A DNA stretch of 64,000 nt from Otis tarda (lineage: Eukaryota > Chordata > Aves > Otidiformes > Otididae): positions 135,483,053 through 135,547,052 of the forward strand of contig CM048552.1 of assembly GCA_026413225.1 (NCBI GenBank). The letters run 5' to 3'. Positions 46,971-61,400 of the stretch are shown one piece after another. A model generated the notes under the pieces. That model did not search any database. It was not told the origin of the DNA and saw only the letters and a program-made list of their open reading frames with translations. Position numbers and translations under genes: made by a program. The stretch's first letter is position 1. Each line of letters begins with the position of its first letter.

Positions 46971-49900
46971 ATCCAAGCCCCATTCCCTTAAATAAGTGGC
47001 ATTTCTTTCGCTCCCTCTTCTGCTTCCACCACAACAATGAATGACTGTGAGCAGAGGACTGAGGTCTCATTCTGCTATTTACTGCACAAATGGGAACAGG
47101 CATTCAGAGATATTTTTAAGCCCAAAGTCAAGATAGAAACCAAATGGGATTTTCTAAGGCTTTTGGATATCAAATTCCCTGGAAGTTGGAGGGTGTGGAA
47201 AATGGAAGATAGAGAGTCGCTAAGATATTTCTGCAGGTTATTTCCATGGAATTTAAGCAGCTAAGCTGCTTTACAGATTGGATTCAGTCTTTTTTTAAAG
47301 TATCAGTGGGCATCTATTTTTATATTTTAAAATTTTCTCCATGTTTCTTACCTGAAAGTAAGGTTAATCTTCCAATTTTGCACTGAGGGATGTTTGGGCA
47401 GATCATTGACTGGTTGCTTTTGTAAGCCAGAAATATTTTAATCAGAATATGTTAATCACTGGATGCTCAGGGAGGCACAAAGATCTCCATGCCCAGAGCT
47501 CAGTGAAGGACCTGTGCCTCAGCAGTAAGCAAGAGGCAACCACTGGGAGAGAGAAGAACATGTAAATATGTAAATTTAATTATTGTAAAATTGTATTTAT
47601 TTAAAATAGCATACAAAATTATGATAAATTATCTGCTTCTTCAAACTATTCATTAGTCAACTTTTCCAAGTGCAACTCTCTCATCCACCAAATATTGACT
47701 AATTCAAAAAACACAGTGCCAATGAAGGATTGTTAAAGAAAGCAGGATGCTCTGCCATGTGATCAGGCTATTCCTGGCCACTGTTTACTCAATGCTTGCA
47801 GCACTCACCATGCCACAAGGGCTTCAGAGACAGAGAGAGTATTTGTTCCAGTTATCTACTTTCTATTTTATGTGTTTGCTGTACAGTATCAATCCTAACT
47901 TAGGATATGGCCTTTTGTAATTTGAATTTATTCCACAGCTGTTTATAAAACAAACTGAAAAATTTATAGAAATTCTCAGAAGATCATAAAAAATTTTGTA
48001 CTTGATTGCCTCATTCCTTTTCCATGTGCTGTTGATAGCAACTGCATTATGGAATAAGATATGAGTGTTGGCTTTGAAAATAAAACAGAGTTTTCTACCA
48101 CAATCACTTATTATACTTATTACTCTTTGTTTTCTGCAAATTGTCTTTGTGAAAACAGTCTTTGACTTGCAGTCATTTTCCAGGCTTTCTAGCTACAGTG
48201 CACACTCCTCAGGAAACAAGGTGGCAATGGTCCTGAGGAGGGGAAAATGAAAATATCACTGAGTAGTGGTGGAATCTTATGTAGTATTTTTCATTTTTGA
48301 ACTCTCCTTAATTAGTGTTTCTGCAACAGTTTCCTGCCAACCAACTCTGACACACTGGATATTGATTTGATATTTGACCATATTTTTGGATACTTAGCAT
48401 CCCTCGCATCCCACATCTCCTGCACAATGAGATCGATTTATCCCAGGCATATGGGACCCACTGTGTAAGAGACATTGAGCCTGTTTAGGTTCACCATGTC
48501 CATCTGGAATATGTTGTAATTGTTGCACATTCCCAAGCGGGCACATTGAGCCCATTGAACCTGGGTGGCATAAGAGTCACTACTGATGTGATGAAGAACT
48601 CACTTGCAAACAAACAGAAAACCTAGGATAGCTGGATCCAGTGTACCTGGGCTGATCTGCTCACACGGACAGTAGGACTCTCAGATTTATTTGACTTCCA
48701 TCACTCTCTAAACACATTTTGACAAATATTCATTTTCAACCCCTTTATGTCTTGTCATGTATGGTCCACTTCTTGAGACCATTCTCTCCAATAATCCAAT
48801 AATCCTGCCCTTTGAGCCGTTTCACCAGTAGACTTCCAGGATACCATAGAGCATGGTCTCTCTTCACTGGAAAGTAAAACATTTTGGAATTTCCCAATCC
48901 CAAATTAGGTGTCAAAGAAATACAGGGAGGTTTTTCCCTGGTGAAGAACACTTTTCAGCAGAACGTGTCTCTGACTATCTTTTTGTTAAAATGCTGTTCT
49001 CTTCTAAGCAAGATAACAGCCTTACTAGTTTGACATTGGAATGTTCTTTAAGCCAGCTAAGCAGGCAGCATAAGTAGTTTGATTCTTTGCTGTAATGGAT
49101 CACTTAGACTGGAGAGCAACTACACTTTGTCCACTCAGAGGGCCCAAGGTCGGAGAGACTGTTTGCAGTCTGGAGAAGATCTCAGAGACGGCAGGTGTAG
49201 TGGCATCTGCCTAACAATCCAGTTTTGCCCCAGCTACAGCCAAAGAAAGAAAAAAAATTTCAAAAATTTGTTTGAATTTGTAAAGGTATTTTTGACAGGT
49301 AGGCTTGCATATTTTTACAGGCAGAGTAAATATTGTGACATTCAAATTTGCCTTCATAAATATTCACAGATGCTGGATTTGAAGTTTACCCATGTGGATA
49401 TTTGCTCTTTAAGAGTTAGTACTTTCATTCAGTCAGGGCAGAGAAATTGTATTACTAGACTTCTGTGACCAATTACAAGTAAATTTTTACACAGACATTA
49501 ACTAAGCACATCTGAAAAAACAATTTTTTTTGAGGATGCAAGGTTTTTTTTGTAAACACTGTGTTGAAAGCAAACAAGCTAAATGTATTTTAAAGTTTTC
49601 TTTTTGTTCTTAATTATTGCAAAAGCACTAAGCACAGCAACATCATAAATGTCCTTAAAGAGGGCTCTTTAACACGGTTGCTTGTTCTATGTTAACTTTT
49701 TGAACCTTAGAGGCTAAAGTAGATGCAGATGTGGAGATGAATGACAACCTCATTAACTGATAACATTTATCACTTTAAGCATTTGTAAAACTGTTTAAAA
49801 AGCATTTCCTTATATATATTAGCTAGTCCATACTAGCTATGCCCTTTACTAGCTAGACTTCAGTGTGAAACAATAAGGAGCACTGCAGTAAACAGGCATT

Positions 49901-52900
49901 TCCTTATAGGAATAATTTGATCTCTGAATACAATTGAGCAAAGACTACTGAAATGCATCTGAATGCTTTGACAGTCAGTGCTTATCTGATGCTCAAAACC
50001 TATTTATGACATTCATTTCTATAAGTAGCACAGAGCTTCTAGGATGCCAGTGAAATGCATTTTTGTGTGACATGGGTAATCTTTCATCTCTCTGTGGACT
50101 ACCGAATTCCCACATAATGCCGTAGTAAAAAAATCTGCATCTCAGTGCAAAGAAAATGATCACAGTTTTCAGAACTTATGCATTTAGAGTTGCTGCCTCT
50201 TTCTTTTTAAGATTCAATTCCTTCATATGCCCACAAATAAAAAGCAATGCGTATTTGATTCAAAGTAATGTTTTTCTGAATACAGCTGTGTGTTCACTTC
50301 TCTCTTTTTCTCTTTCTTTTTCTGAAAAGAGAAAACAAAGATTTGAAAATCCACCAGAGTCTGAGGCTGCTGTGGTTCTAGTGGTTTAGATCTGACTTCA
50401 CTAATGAAAAAAAAAATAATCCCCTTCTACATGCCCCAGTTTTAAAACCATCCTTTATTTTAAGCTTTTCAAGATGCTCACGTTCCTGTCAGCATCAGAT
50501 GAAATTCCTACAACATAAGTAAAATTTTGTGGAATGAATTTGAAGCAGAACAAAGCAAAACAACAAACCACTTTATTACTGAGAAAGCACATTTTCCTGA
50601 AGAACAACACCATTATTTTCTGTCCCCTCAAAAAAGACAGTGTTCAATACTTCCATAGCAATGACCCTAGCAGAGGTGGTTTACTACTTTTTATAACACT
50701 CAAAATTGAGTTTCACTGGCTCCTGCATTGTAGAAACAGACAGACAGCCTCTGAAAACTGCGAACACACTGGTGCTAAAAATTACATGCACGATATTCCT
50801 TACTGATGCTGATGGTGAGTGTTGACATGAACTCCATGGTGAGCTCAGGGCATGCATGTGGTTCTTCTTGCAGTCTGAGTATCCACCATTGCCAGCCATT
50901 GCAGCATCTGATATCTCTGTTACTTTTCTTCTCAGAATATTTCACTACAAGAGCTAATGTTTGGGGGGATTGGGGAGTGGAAGTCCTTTTTGACAAATGT
51001 AAGGCCTTTGATTCACCTGAACCGATCACTCACCTGCATGCATTTTAGATCTATCTCACAGATTGGTGCTGGGGTTACAATGAAGCTGCAATGTCATTAT
51101 ATGAGTTGATTTGAGCTCAGGTAAACAAAAGTTTCTGCTGGGGTCAGATGGGATGAACCTCTTAGGTTGCTGGTGTAGCTTCGCTCCTGGGGTTTTGTAA
51201 ATTTATTGCACTTCTGTTTTCAGAGCCCTGGAAATTCACTTTAGTTCACATAATATTCTTCCCTTTCACGGTGATTTTTCAGTTTCTCCAGGTGCCATTA
51301 TCACAGCCTGTTTTATTGATGAAGCAAAGACCGTCAAAAGAAGCATTATCTTTTTGCATGTATTAGGATGCACAAGCACACGGCATGCACCTCCATGGAG
51401 CCCGTACCCTACGGCTACCTGACTTCCAGTGCTACGGCTCCTTGCACTGCCCATCTACACTGTGCAAATGCAAAAAATTGGGCAACAGGCTTGAGACTTG
51501 CCATATCCCAGATATTTGCAGCTCTGCTGCCTCTTTCTTGGTTTGTGGTTCCACGCAGCTGACGCAGCTGAACGACGTGACCCTACTCCCCAGTGGTTCT
51601 GGTTCCATGACACCTAGGATGGCCGAGGAGTGAACTGCTACAACCAACAGCAAGCTGCTACTTAGCTACCTCTGGGTGCCAGCACATTGAAAGGCCTATT
51701 AGAAGATGCAAACCTGGATAACAAAATCCTTCATCTGCCATGTAGCACATACTCCTTTCCTGCCAGGTGACCTGATTTAATCCCTCTCCTGGAGGTCTGT
51801 CAGATAAAGAAGTTGGGAGAAGGGTAAATGTGTCAGTGAGCTACACTTCCCACGTTTAGGAGCAGCAGTTTAGAAACCCTCTGCTGCAGAGAGTAACTGA
51901 CGTTGACCAGGGGGACTACAAGGGTCTCTGCTTTCACGATGGCACTTCATCGTGGCAGGGAACTGACGGCTCACTCTCCCAGCGGAGCCCAGGATGTGAG
52001 TTTGCACCCCCAAAATCGAAGGGAAGTATGCCACTCACTCCCTTTGGCTCTGGCCTCACACACACCATTTGCCAGGTATTCTTCTCTGTACGCTCTATGA
52101 TGGTGTCCAACTCTTACTGCAGTTGATTGAACTCTCTCCCTTGCCTAGAGGGACGATTGAAGCCAGGCCATAGAGGACACTGAATGTGTTTTGAGAACAG
52201 GAGTAACAAGAGGTCATACAAGTGAGGAAAAAGTTAGTTCATCAGATTCTGATAGATACAACAAACATCAATACGAACATAAAAATGCACTGGGTATAAT
52301 AGTACAGCACTGTCGATTGTGAAGCTGTGTTTACTCTCCTTTGAATTCATGAGGAAGGAAAGGATTTTTGCGGTTCTGGTGCTCGGCCAGCCAGTTTGCC
52401 TTTCCCTAGCTCCCAGCTTTTGGAAGCGGGAACTGACTTCCGTGGGCTGTGGTCACCGTCTCTGTCCCCGCCTGCCCACAGGGCAATTTTCAGATACACA
52501 TCTCCGTGGCTGCTTTGGGCTATAATGTATGCCCTCACAAGCTGTGAGCATTTTAAATTGTCTGTGGAGTACAGCAAAAGCGGTCTCTTCTGGCTTCTCC
52601 AAGTGAACAAACTACACCATTTTTCCAAATAAATACTTTAAAAACTTCGGACCCCGGATAGGCGATGATCCAAGGTCATTTACTGGGCTGGAAAAATAAT
52701 TTCTATTTTTAACTCCTCATTAGAAACTGAGAGTTTATTCTTGTATTTTAAAAAAATATCTAGGCCCTTTGCAGAAGGGTACATCTTCATTCCTGCTAAT
52801 TGCTGGGAAGCGACATTTCTATTAATCCTCACTAGTACCATTCACAGATTTAGAAACTGCTTTTAAGTACAAGCACAGCTCTGCAAATCCCCTAAGATGG

Positions 52901-54170
52901 AGGCATGAGTAATGGGAATATAGAGGTCACCTGAGTCATGAATTGTGAACTCTGCATCCTGTCAGATGGTATTACGGAAGGAGGAGAAAGGAAAATAATG
53001 TTTTTTTCATTCCTTTGAAAAAACACTGCAGGAGTGGGGAGACTATCCTGTTCCCTGAAGGAAATAAGAGTTTTCCCAGTTTGGCTGGATGACCACGTTA
53101 AACTGGCCTCTGTGTCATGACAGGACATGCTAAGAAATCCAAGTCTGGATCATTTGGGACTAAACTGAATTAATTCCTGAATGTAAAATATCTGCCATTT
53201 AACAATAAAAATGGTAATAGTGTTGTGAAAGCCATCAGCAGGCTGTGCCTGACTTCCAGTTACCATGGTTCACACAAGGGTTTTGAGTCCTTGGAGTAGA
53301 TCATCTGGTAGTAAAAATGTCAATGCTCTCTCTGCACGGCACTCCTTGTTATACACACTAGTAGATCTACTTAAGGTGGGGCACAACCCTCCAAATTGTC
53401 CTGAAAAAGATTGGTGTGGACAAAGATGCCATCAGATCACCAAAGCCAAATGATACTGCTTTGAGGGAGGGAGAGAAGAGGAACGACAATTTTTTGTCTG
53501 AGCATACTCCTGGCAGGGTTTATTGCTTCCTAACAGAGATCAGGCGAGTAATGGCTTTGTGCAGCATTGCCAAATGAGGTAAAACTTCAGTGTGGCGACA
53601 CCTTGGGAGTGGTGGTGGGGGTCTTCTTGGTCTGCTTTCTCAGGTAGGTCAGCAGAGAACAGGGAAAACACAGCAAGAGCAACAGCCAAAGTGTGATACA
53701 ACCGGCAACAGCTCTGCCTCAGAATGACGGCTGGCCTAGCGCATAACAGCAAAGGTGCTGATCCACATTTCTTTGTCCCGGGGCACCAGTAGCCATGCAT
53801 ACCCCACACATGCCCCTCACCCCAGCCCCAGAAGCTGTATGGTGAGAGAAGACAGCAAGGACTGCACCAAGGAACAGCACAATAGCACATGGGTGTGTTT
53901 TGTTTGTTTGTCTGCTTTTCCCAATGGGAAGGCCTTGGTTACTGCTACCCATTCTCAGCTAGAGCAGCTTGAAGCCTGCAATAGGGGAAACCACAATGAG
54001 TGGCCACGAAGGAGGTGTGGATGCCCCTCACATGGGAACCTCTGGAAGAATAAGTTCCATGAAACACTCCAGGAAAACAATCCTCTGCTACATACACAGG
54101 TGTGCCCCTGTAGTTCTTTATTTCAAATAATCATGAATAATAGTATCAAGCTCTCTTTTGAGCTTTTTCA

Positions 54171-54445
54171 TGATAGAATTATAGAATCTTTAAGGTTGGA
54201 AAAGACCTCCAAGACAATCGAGTCCAACCACCAACCTAACACCACCATGCCCACTAAACTATGTCCTAAAGTGTCACATCTACATGTTCTTTGAACACCT
54301 CCAGGGATGGCGACTCCACCACTTCCTTTGGCAGCCTGTTCCAGTGCCTGATCACTCTTTCAGTAAAGAAATGTTTCCTAATATTCAACCTAAACCTCCC
54401 CTGATGCAACTTGAGGCCATTTCCTCTCGTCCTATCACTCTTATG
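54171..54445 (-). mobile_element. CR1 3' end, antisense
   Basis: The minus strand carries the 3' end of a CR1: ORF2 C-terminal residues such as [59 protein letters not shown], then the 3' untranslated region and degenerate octamers (the plus strand begins ATAGAATTATAGAATC). Its sequence (GGTTGGAAAAGACCTCCAAGA) is a different, older subfamily from copies A, B and C. The similarity fades near 54445, giving a 5'-truncated copy of about 275 bases. Confidence 0.92.
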
Positions 54446-55665
54446 CCTCAGAGGGGAGGACAGTATAATCTCAGTTCTGCAGAGAGGGAACCTGCGGCCA
54501 CGAGAAGAGCATCCAAGAAGCACAAGGTCACCATCAAGTCAATCATGTGGCCAAGAACAGATTCAAATATATTTCAGCACATACAAATAGCAGCTCATTC
54601 TGCTACTTGTGCTGTACAGACTGAACAAGAAGTTCAATGTACAGGTCACTGCGCAAGCAGAGTTTATTGTAGTCATGGGCTCTAACTGTTGTTTCTGTGG
54701 AAATAAAGAATGAAAATGGGTGGATTTTAATTTTTTTTCCTGTTACTTTTCTATGAAAATTTTGGGTCTTGGGTATAATGCCTAGGATTTTTCTGAGTCC
54801 TTTAGTAAAATTTCCTCTTTTCAGTAAGGTGTAAAAGGGTTAATTTTTGCTTCCCGCAAAACCAGTAAAGTCTATGGCTTTGTCCACCTAAACAATTAAC
54901 ACTTCAAAGTTTCTACTGGTCAGAGCTAACTGATAACAACTTGAATATGCTGGTGCTTGGCTAGTTTATTATTCAAATTAAATATTTCAAAGGAAATCAG
55001 ATTGGGAGATCATGCCTTTGAAGCTATGGAAAGACCCTAGCTTGAGGTTACCATTTCAAAGAGATTTTTACAACTTTTAGATGCAGCAATGTCGGTGGTG
55101 GTCAGAGAATTGATTTGCAAACTGACTAGACTGAATAAACTGGGGTTGGTTTAGCTGAAACAAGGCATTAGGTGCTCTGCAAATGGCACTGTAAGACACC
55201 CTCGCAAAGGTATTTTTAACTGGGAAGATGAGGCAGACTATCACTGAATTTTCAGGTTGTGCATTTGCTCTGGTTATTTTGAAGCTTGTCTGAGACCAGC
55301 TTGGAAAGAGAAGATATATCAGGAAAACTTTTACAAAGATGAAAACCCAAGGAAAAGCAGAATTGGTTATTTCTGTCAGGGTGCGATCAGAAGTCACAGT
55401 TAGGCGTAGCTCTCCTCTTGACCCACCTCAGTCATATTGCGAACCTCAGCCTGATCACTGCAAAGCAGAATTGCTAACTCTACCATTCAGAATTCATAAA
55501 TTAAACCATCAAAGTGTGAGAGAGAAATTTTAAGATCTCAAGATGTAAAAACATTACTACATTGGGATTCAGTCTTTATTTACTTACAGACTTGAATGTT
55601 TAAGGTTTACATTTTAAAACTTTCCTTATATAGGCTAGCATTTTTTTTTTTGTTAATTGTATTAT

Positions 55666-55680
55666 AGCAGCAGCAGCAGC
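55666..55680 (+). repeat. (AGC)5 trinucleotide repeat
   Basis: Five AGC units in a noncoding context, preceded by ATTGTATTAT. Confidence 0.85.
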
Positions 55681-58250
55681 AATCATAGACTAGGGTCCCG
55701 TTTTGATGGGTGTGCTGTATCAACATGAAGCAAAATCCAGTTCTCATTTCCAAAGGCTCTTAAAGCCACAAATCATAAAAACATTGCATGGCCTGAGTGA
55801 TTTTGACACTGAGTTCCATTTTCATCATTTTTTAAACATTGCATCTCCTAAATCCCATTGAAAGCTACTTAGTCTTGCAAAGCTAAAAGGAAAACTGTCT
55901 AAGTAGCCTTAAAAATCTGAGCCTTGCCATCTGAGGTCACCTGACATCAAAACTGATATCTTAAGAAGAAAAAAAAAAACTGAATAAGGCAAGGGTGGTA
56001 AACACATTATAAAGAATAAACCCAAGAAACTGTCTTTAAGAAGAACCCAACTTCTTTCACTACCCACCAACACTGAACCTACAGAGATAATTTAAGACAG
56101 ATAGCACAGAACATTAATTTTACCTTGCCTCCCGAGATGCCTTTGTTCCTTTAAGCCCTTTAACCCTATTTGTTCAGTTCAGTTGTTCCATTTTTAAGGT
56201 GACAGAAATAAGCTTTTAAGGACATATTTTGTAATGATATTCTTACTCCTTTTCTGCTAGAAAGCCGAAATGAACTCGAGCCTTCCCTTGTGAGGCTACT
56301 GTAGGCTTGTGTTTCAATATTTTATGACTGCATTTTAACATATTGTCAAATAATTTCATACATGAGACTGATCTTCAGCCTACCAAGTTGAATTTTGTAA
56401 ATTCATGTGATCATTTTATGTAAGATAGACTGCATTATTACAGTTGCAGGCTTGATCAGTTGTTTGTCCAACTCCAGACATGGTGGGGGGGGCTGAACTG
56501 GTGTAGGTGAGGTGTAATTCCCTAACGAGTCAGGCCTTATTGAAAGAAAATCCCATGGGGATGACTTACACACAGAAGGGATTTGGCCATAATGTTGTAA
56601 AATGCAGATTTACTCTCCTCATCAGGCCATGAGGATGCAGATCAAAGAACGAAATGGATGGTTTTTCTGGCTTGATGGTGTGGCATGCTTCAGTGGAAGA
56701 TCAAAGGCGAAGCATAGACTAATGTAAGGTGGAGGTTGCAGCAAGCATCCTCTTACAGATACTGGTGAAATTATACTGACTCGTGGCTTCATTAGTCAGA
56801 ATGAAAATCCAAGCGCAGAGAAAAATGAAAGGTCAGCAGGTAACCTGCCTAGCACTAATTGAACCCTCTGGGCAATGACTGGCAGAGACAAAACCAGTGT
56901 AATGCTTTCTGGGTATGCCACTTGTAACAAAATAAATTATTTGATGGATGCAGCTCATTTCCTGCCCGCTATGCAGAGCTGCCCATGATGAAGATCTCAG
57001 CTCAAATGTATGTCAGAGGAAAGGGACTTCTGAGGAAAGTGAACTAGTGTAAACTGAGCAGGTGACTTCTAAAGATGTGAACGGTTGCAAAAGGCCACAT
57101 CAATCAACCCTTCTTTGACTTAATGGAGAGTTTTGTGGTTAGGGTTTTGGGTTTTTTTTTTTTTTGCTTAATTTTACATAGAACAATAGAAAATAATAGA
57201 AAATAAGCCATTCTTAGACTAGGATCTAAGCCTCCTCTCATGGATTAAAACAAATAGAAAGCCAGTACAAGTACAACACATCACCTACATAAGCTTTTTA
57301 GGCCCAGTTTCCACATGGCTATAAGCTAGCATAAATGTAGTGCTGGGGAAAAGCTGGGTTTTGTGAGAGGACTCAGCTTCAGTGATACAAGTCTGAACAC
57401 ATCTGTACATGCAATAACTGCTATTGCATCATGGAAGCAGCTTCAGCGATGACCCCAGGACTTGGTACTTGGCCTACAAATTGTCTCTGGTAGGCAACAG
57501 CCCTCTTCCTGGTCCAGTCTTACCACCAGTCCCAGCTGCTTCAGAGACAGAAAAGCCCAGAGGGGCTGTAGCTATCTATTCTGCCTGCTGCCGTCATTAC
57601 AAGACCAGCCAGGCTAACAGGAGGCTCTACAAAACACTGAGATTTGCCAGTGTTGCAGATGGGTAAATGCACTTCCAGGGATGCTCTAAACCCCAGGGAT
57701 ACAATAATTTTTCACTGGAAACACCAAGGCTTATGTAGTACTGGCCTGAAAGCTGCTGCTACAGACAGACAATGTGGTATCTGTTGACTCTTGTTGACTT
57801 TGAGGCTGTGCAGGAAACAAAATCCAACCACACATCAGTTTTAAGTTGCCTAACCTGTACAGATTAATGCATTTTTTCATAGGTGAATGAACTATACCAG
57901 TGTAAGCAGATAACCCTATCCCCAGTATGGGAATTGCGCCATATAGACACACCTCTGTCTACTGTCAAAGCCCAAGATGTTCTTTCAGCAGTTTATAGCA
58001 GCTAGAGCTGGTTAGATTTCTGAATTCTTTTAAGCAAGGAAATTTCAATCAGTGGCTATTTCCCATAAACTATTCACTGTGACTAATTGTTTTAACACTT
58101 GCTGTTTGTTATTCATGGCAGGGGAGTGTCAGGCTCTCTACTCCAGGGACTTATTTTTTCCCAAAGAGTTCATCTACATCAGCTTCCCTAGAAGTTATAG
58201 CCAATGTAACAGCTGGGGAAATCTGTTCTCAGATTGTATGACTAGAATTT

Positions 58251-58260
58251 CTATAAATAG
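58251..58260. promoter_or_regulatory. MEF2-like palindromic site (or TATA-like)
   Basis: CTATAAATAG fits the MEF2 pattern YTA(W)4TAR and is 40 bases downstream of a CAGCTG E-box near 58210. The same sequence could serve as a TATA element, but no downstream exon is visible. Chance occurrence in AT-rich DNA is quite possible. Confidence 0.2.
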
Positions 58261-58369
58261 GAGTGACTGATGTAGCGCTATGAAAATAAATTGATTTTTC
58301 AGTGGTGGTTGAACCAAAAAAATTGAGGGGAAAAAATAATTTAGTCCATCTCAGCTCAATTTGTTGAGC

Positions 58370-58410
58370 TTTTTTTTTTTTTAATTCTTTTTTTTTTTTT
58401 TTTTTTTTTT
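58370..58410 (+). repeat. Interrupted poly(T) tract
   Basis: About 13 T, then AATTC, then 23 T ending at 58410. This could be an antisense poly(A) tail of an old insertion, but no recognisable gene copy lies to the right, so it is left as simple sequence. Confidence 0.8.
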
Positions 58411-61400
58411 GTTTGTGGGCTGAGCGAAATATTTCATTCAATGTGAGACAAAGCCGTCCATTTTCCAAACAGGTTGTTTCTGATGAAAAGCTGGTTGTTG
58501 GAACAGACAGGCCAGATTTAATCATCGTCCTCAGAGTGGATGAGGAAATGCAAACATACCTCCTACCAAAAGCACCTGCCAGGTAGGGCACTCCTCCGGA
58601 AGACCAGGCTGCAGAGCCCTCCTCTGCCTGCATGGACCCATCTCTGTAATGGCAGGTTCCTCATCCACCTTGTCTTGCAGAAGCCAGCAATGGACCCTCC
58701 AGAGAAGATACACAGGGGTGTAGCATCTGACCCAACTTGTCTTCAAACCTAATTGTCAAAGAGGAATGGAAGGGATTAACCCAGCTGCCTTGCCTGGTAG
58801 GGAGCACTTTTTCCAGGGTGGCAGACAATTCCTCTTTCAGGGACTGGACCTGGAGTTAAACTGAGGCTTCCCAGGAACATACCTTGGCATTTTATTCCAG
58901 CACCAATTATTCCCTGAATTTGATGTGAACAACTTTGAGAAAGACAAAATAACATTTTTCACAAAGAGACCATCAGCTCCATAAAAGGTCATTTCCCAGC
59001 TGATTCTTGTAAATTAATATATTTATGACAGCCCTTTGCTAGGACAAATACTGTTCCATGGATATTCATGTGAATGACCTTGTACACATTTCTATAGATA
59101 AATTAAAGAGAAAGGACAGATACAGCATCAGACCAAAGCTTATAAATAATTTCTCGCAGGTTCTGTTTTGGGTTTTTTTTTCTCCTGATAAAATTGAGAA
59201 CTGTTTGCTTATCTCCATTTAATTAGATTGAGAACTGAGGCTGTCATGACATATGTAGCTGAGCCAATTAAGAGCTGATCGTTACCAAAGTGAGGGAAGT
59301 CTCACTTCTCCTTCACACTCCCATCATCTTCATCCCCACCATCTATCCATCTCTTAGGCTGATCAAGATGCATGAGCTGACAAGTGAGCTTACATGAGCT
59401 GATATAACTTATTCACCTGCAGAAAAATGCCTGCCTTTTCTGCTGGGATGATTTTGAGTTGGGTTTAAGAGTGAAAAAGCGGAGTGGCCTGGAGCCTCTC
59501 CCAGGGCACAGTTGGCACGAGAAAGGCTGGGACTGGTCTGTGCTGGTGTTGCTGTGGCAGGACCTGTTTGCTTTTCAGACTCAGTAACTGGTTGCATTTT
59601 GTTGCATTAGTGCTTATCTTCTTGGTAACTGATTCTGGCTCTTAAACTATTGCTAAAGTTGGTGAGGTTCTTTCCAGGCAGTTCTGTGGAGCTAGATAAG
59701 CCTCCAAAAGGGCAGTTTTCCATATTGCTCTGCCTGCAAGTCATGCTGTGCTTAATGTGCAGTCATGCTCGTTGTGACAAAACAGGAGATAATTCACTGC
59801 TAGATAGGTCTTCAAAATGAATGTGAGTATTCTTGTGATACTCTATATGATCTATGATTATAGACATGGCTGTACTTGTTCAGGAAAGGAATTTGTTCTG
59901 AAAGAGACAGATGCATAGGGAAATCTCTTTCTATTTTCCTACCCTACATTTTATTTAATAATAAGGGATGAATACAGTTTAACAGAGGGAATGGAAGCAG
60001 CTGTGTTGCAATTACAAGGTGTAATTAGCATTGGCCCAGAAGTTTGAAAATACAACTGTACTGGGTATAGGGATGGCTCAAATAATCAAAAATGACTGGT
60101 TGTGTGGTTGGTGCTTCAGAAATCTGATTCCTCCTGTGCAGCTAATGTTAAGCTAGTACAGTATACAGAAAACATAATCCTTTGCAAATCACTTTCTGGA
60201 TCTGAAAATAATCAATTATCCGTGACTGATTATGTCTTAGGGCCAGAAAAGTACCAGACATCTGCTATTTCCATTCAAGGCACTGAGAATAGTTGGTGCC
60301 CTTCTTACTGTTAGATCATTCATGCTCTCAGCATATTCAAATTTGGTATTGTAGTGTATCGTTAGTTAAAATGAGGACAAGCACCGACTTCCCAGCAACA
60401 ACTGTCCTTAATGATGTCCTTATTCTGGGTTTGAGATAAGAGCAGTTCAAATACTCTTCTGTTTGACTGCCAGTTTTACACAATTTCCTAATTTAGCATG
60501 AGACTAAGGGCAGTGCCGTTTTATTTAGTATTGTGCTTTCAAATTATATCCCCAAAAGCTTTACTGATTTAATTAGTATTTTTGAGACAGTGTGGAGAAA
60601 AGATGAGAAGATTAAAATGGTAACTTGCGCAAAAAGGTTTGCAGATCAGATCTGAAAAGAGATGGAGAAATTTGAGAGGGCTGCTGCTGATGCAAGAAAC
60701 CTCAGAGGAGAGCAGTCAATAGGGGCGAGACTCCGCTCCGAGACTGCTAACAAAGCCGTGCTCTCACTCTTCAGAGAAATGCGTTTCCTTCCTGCTCCTG
60801 ATAATCTCATGTGACTTCTGTTACTAAGCAGGGAGAGTGTCAACATGGTAACTGTCAGCTGGAAAAATTAAGTAACTCCCTTTGTAATCTGGTTAGTAAG
60901 AAAATACCTTAGGAATAGGCTAATCAGACTTTAAGATAGAATTATTAAATAAAAGCATCACTATTGGTTTCTGGATATATTAAATAATTGCCATAGCTAT
61001 TAACAGGGCAGTGACTGAAGATTTTCAGAATAGGGAAAATCTGGTACACAGATGGATTTTCTTCAAGGCTCTGCCAAGCCTGAAAAAGCTGGCAGGATGG
61101 GAGGTGGATGCAGACATGAATTCATTTCATCTAAGGACATGAGGACATGGCATGTCTGAACAGGAGTCAAAACGTGGGAAGGACAGGCTGGTTAAAGTAC
61201 AGATATGGAAAAGGATTGCAGGACTCTCATGTTCAAAGTGGTGTAGGTTCTCTTTGCTGAAAAAACTCAACACATCTGTCTTACGACAACAACATGCAAT
61301 AAAAGAGCTTCATGGCCTAATGTTAATTTCCAAGTAAAATGGTGGAGCTTGCTTTCTGTAGCTCTGACACCAGGGTGAAGGTGGGTGAACATGTGTGGGA

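Larger units (their letters stand above)
45361..54170. other. Unique noncoding stretch, no gene seen
   Basis: Contains a (CA)10 microsatellite, a candidate regulatory block at 46.55-46.97 kb, a small ATG-initiated frame at 47037-47264 and repeated GCATTTCCTTATA words at 49802 and 49896. No gene, RNA gene or further transposon is recognised. The 179-codon frame at 53755-54294 runs into the next CR1 and is judged to be chance. Confidence 0.5.

Noticed and set aside
53755..54294. 179-codon plus-strand frame
   Set aside because: It begins with GTG, has chance-like composition, and its last part is the reverse strand of a CR1 tail.
58370..58410. Poly(T) as the antisense tail of a processed pseudogene
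   Set aside because: No recognisable gene sequence follows on the right, no target duplication was found, and processed pseudogenes are rare in birds because CR1 does not use poly(A) tails.
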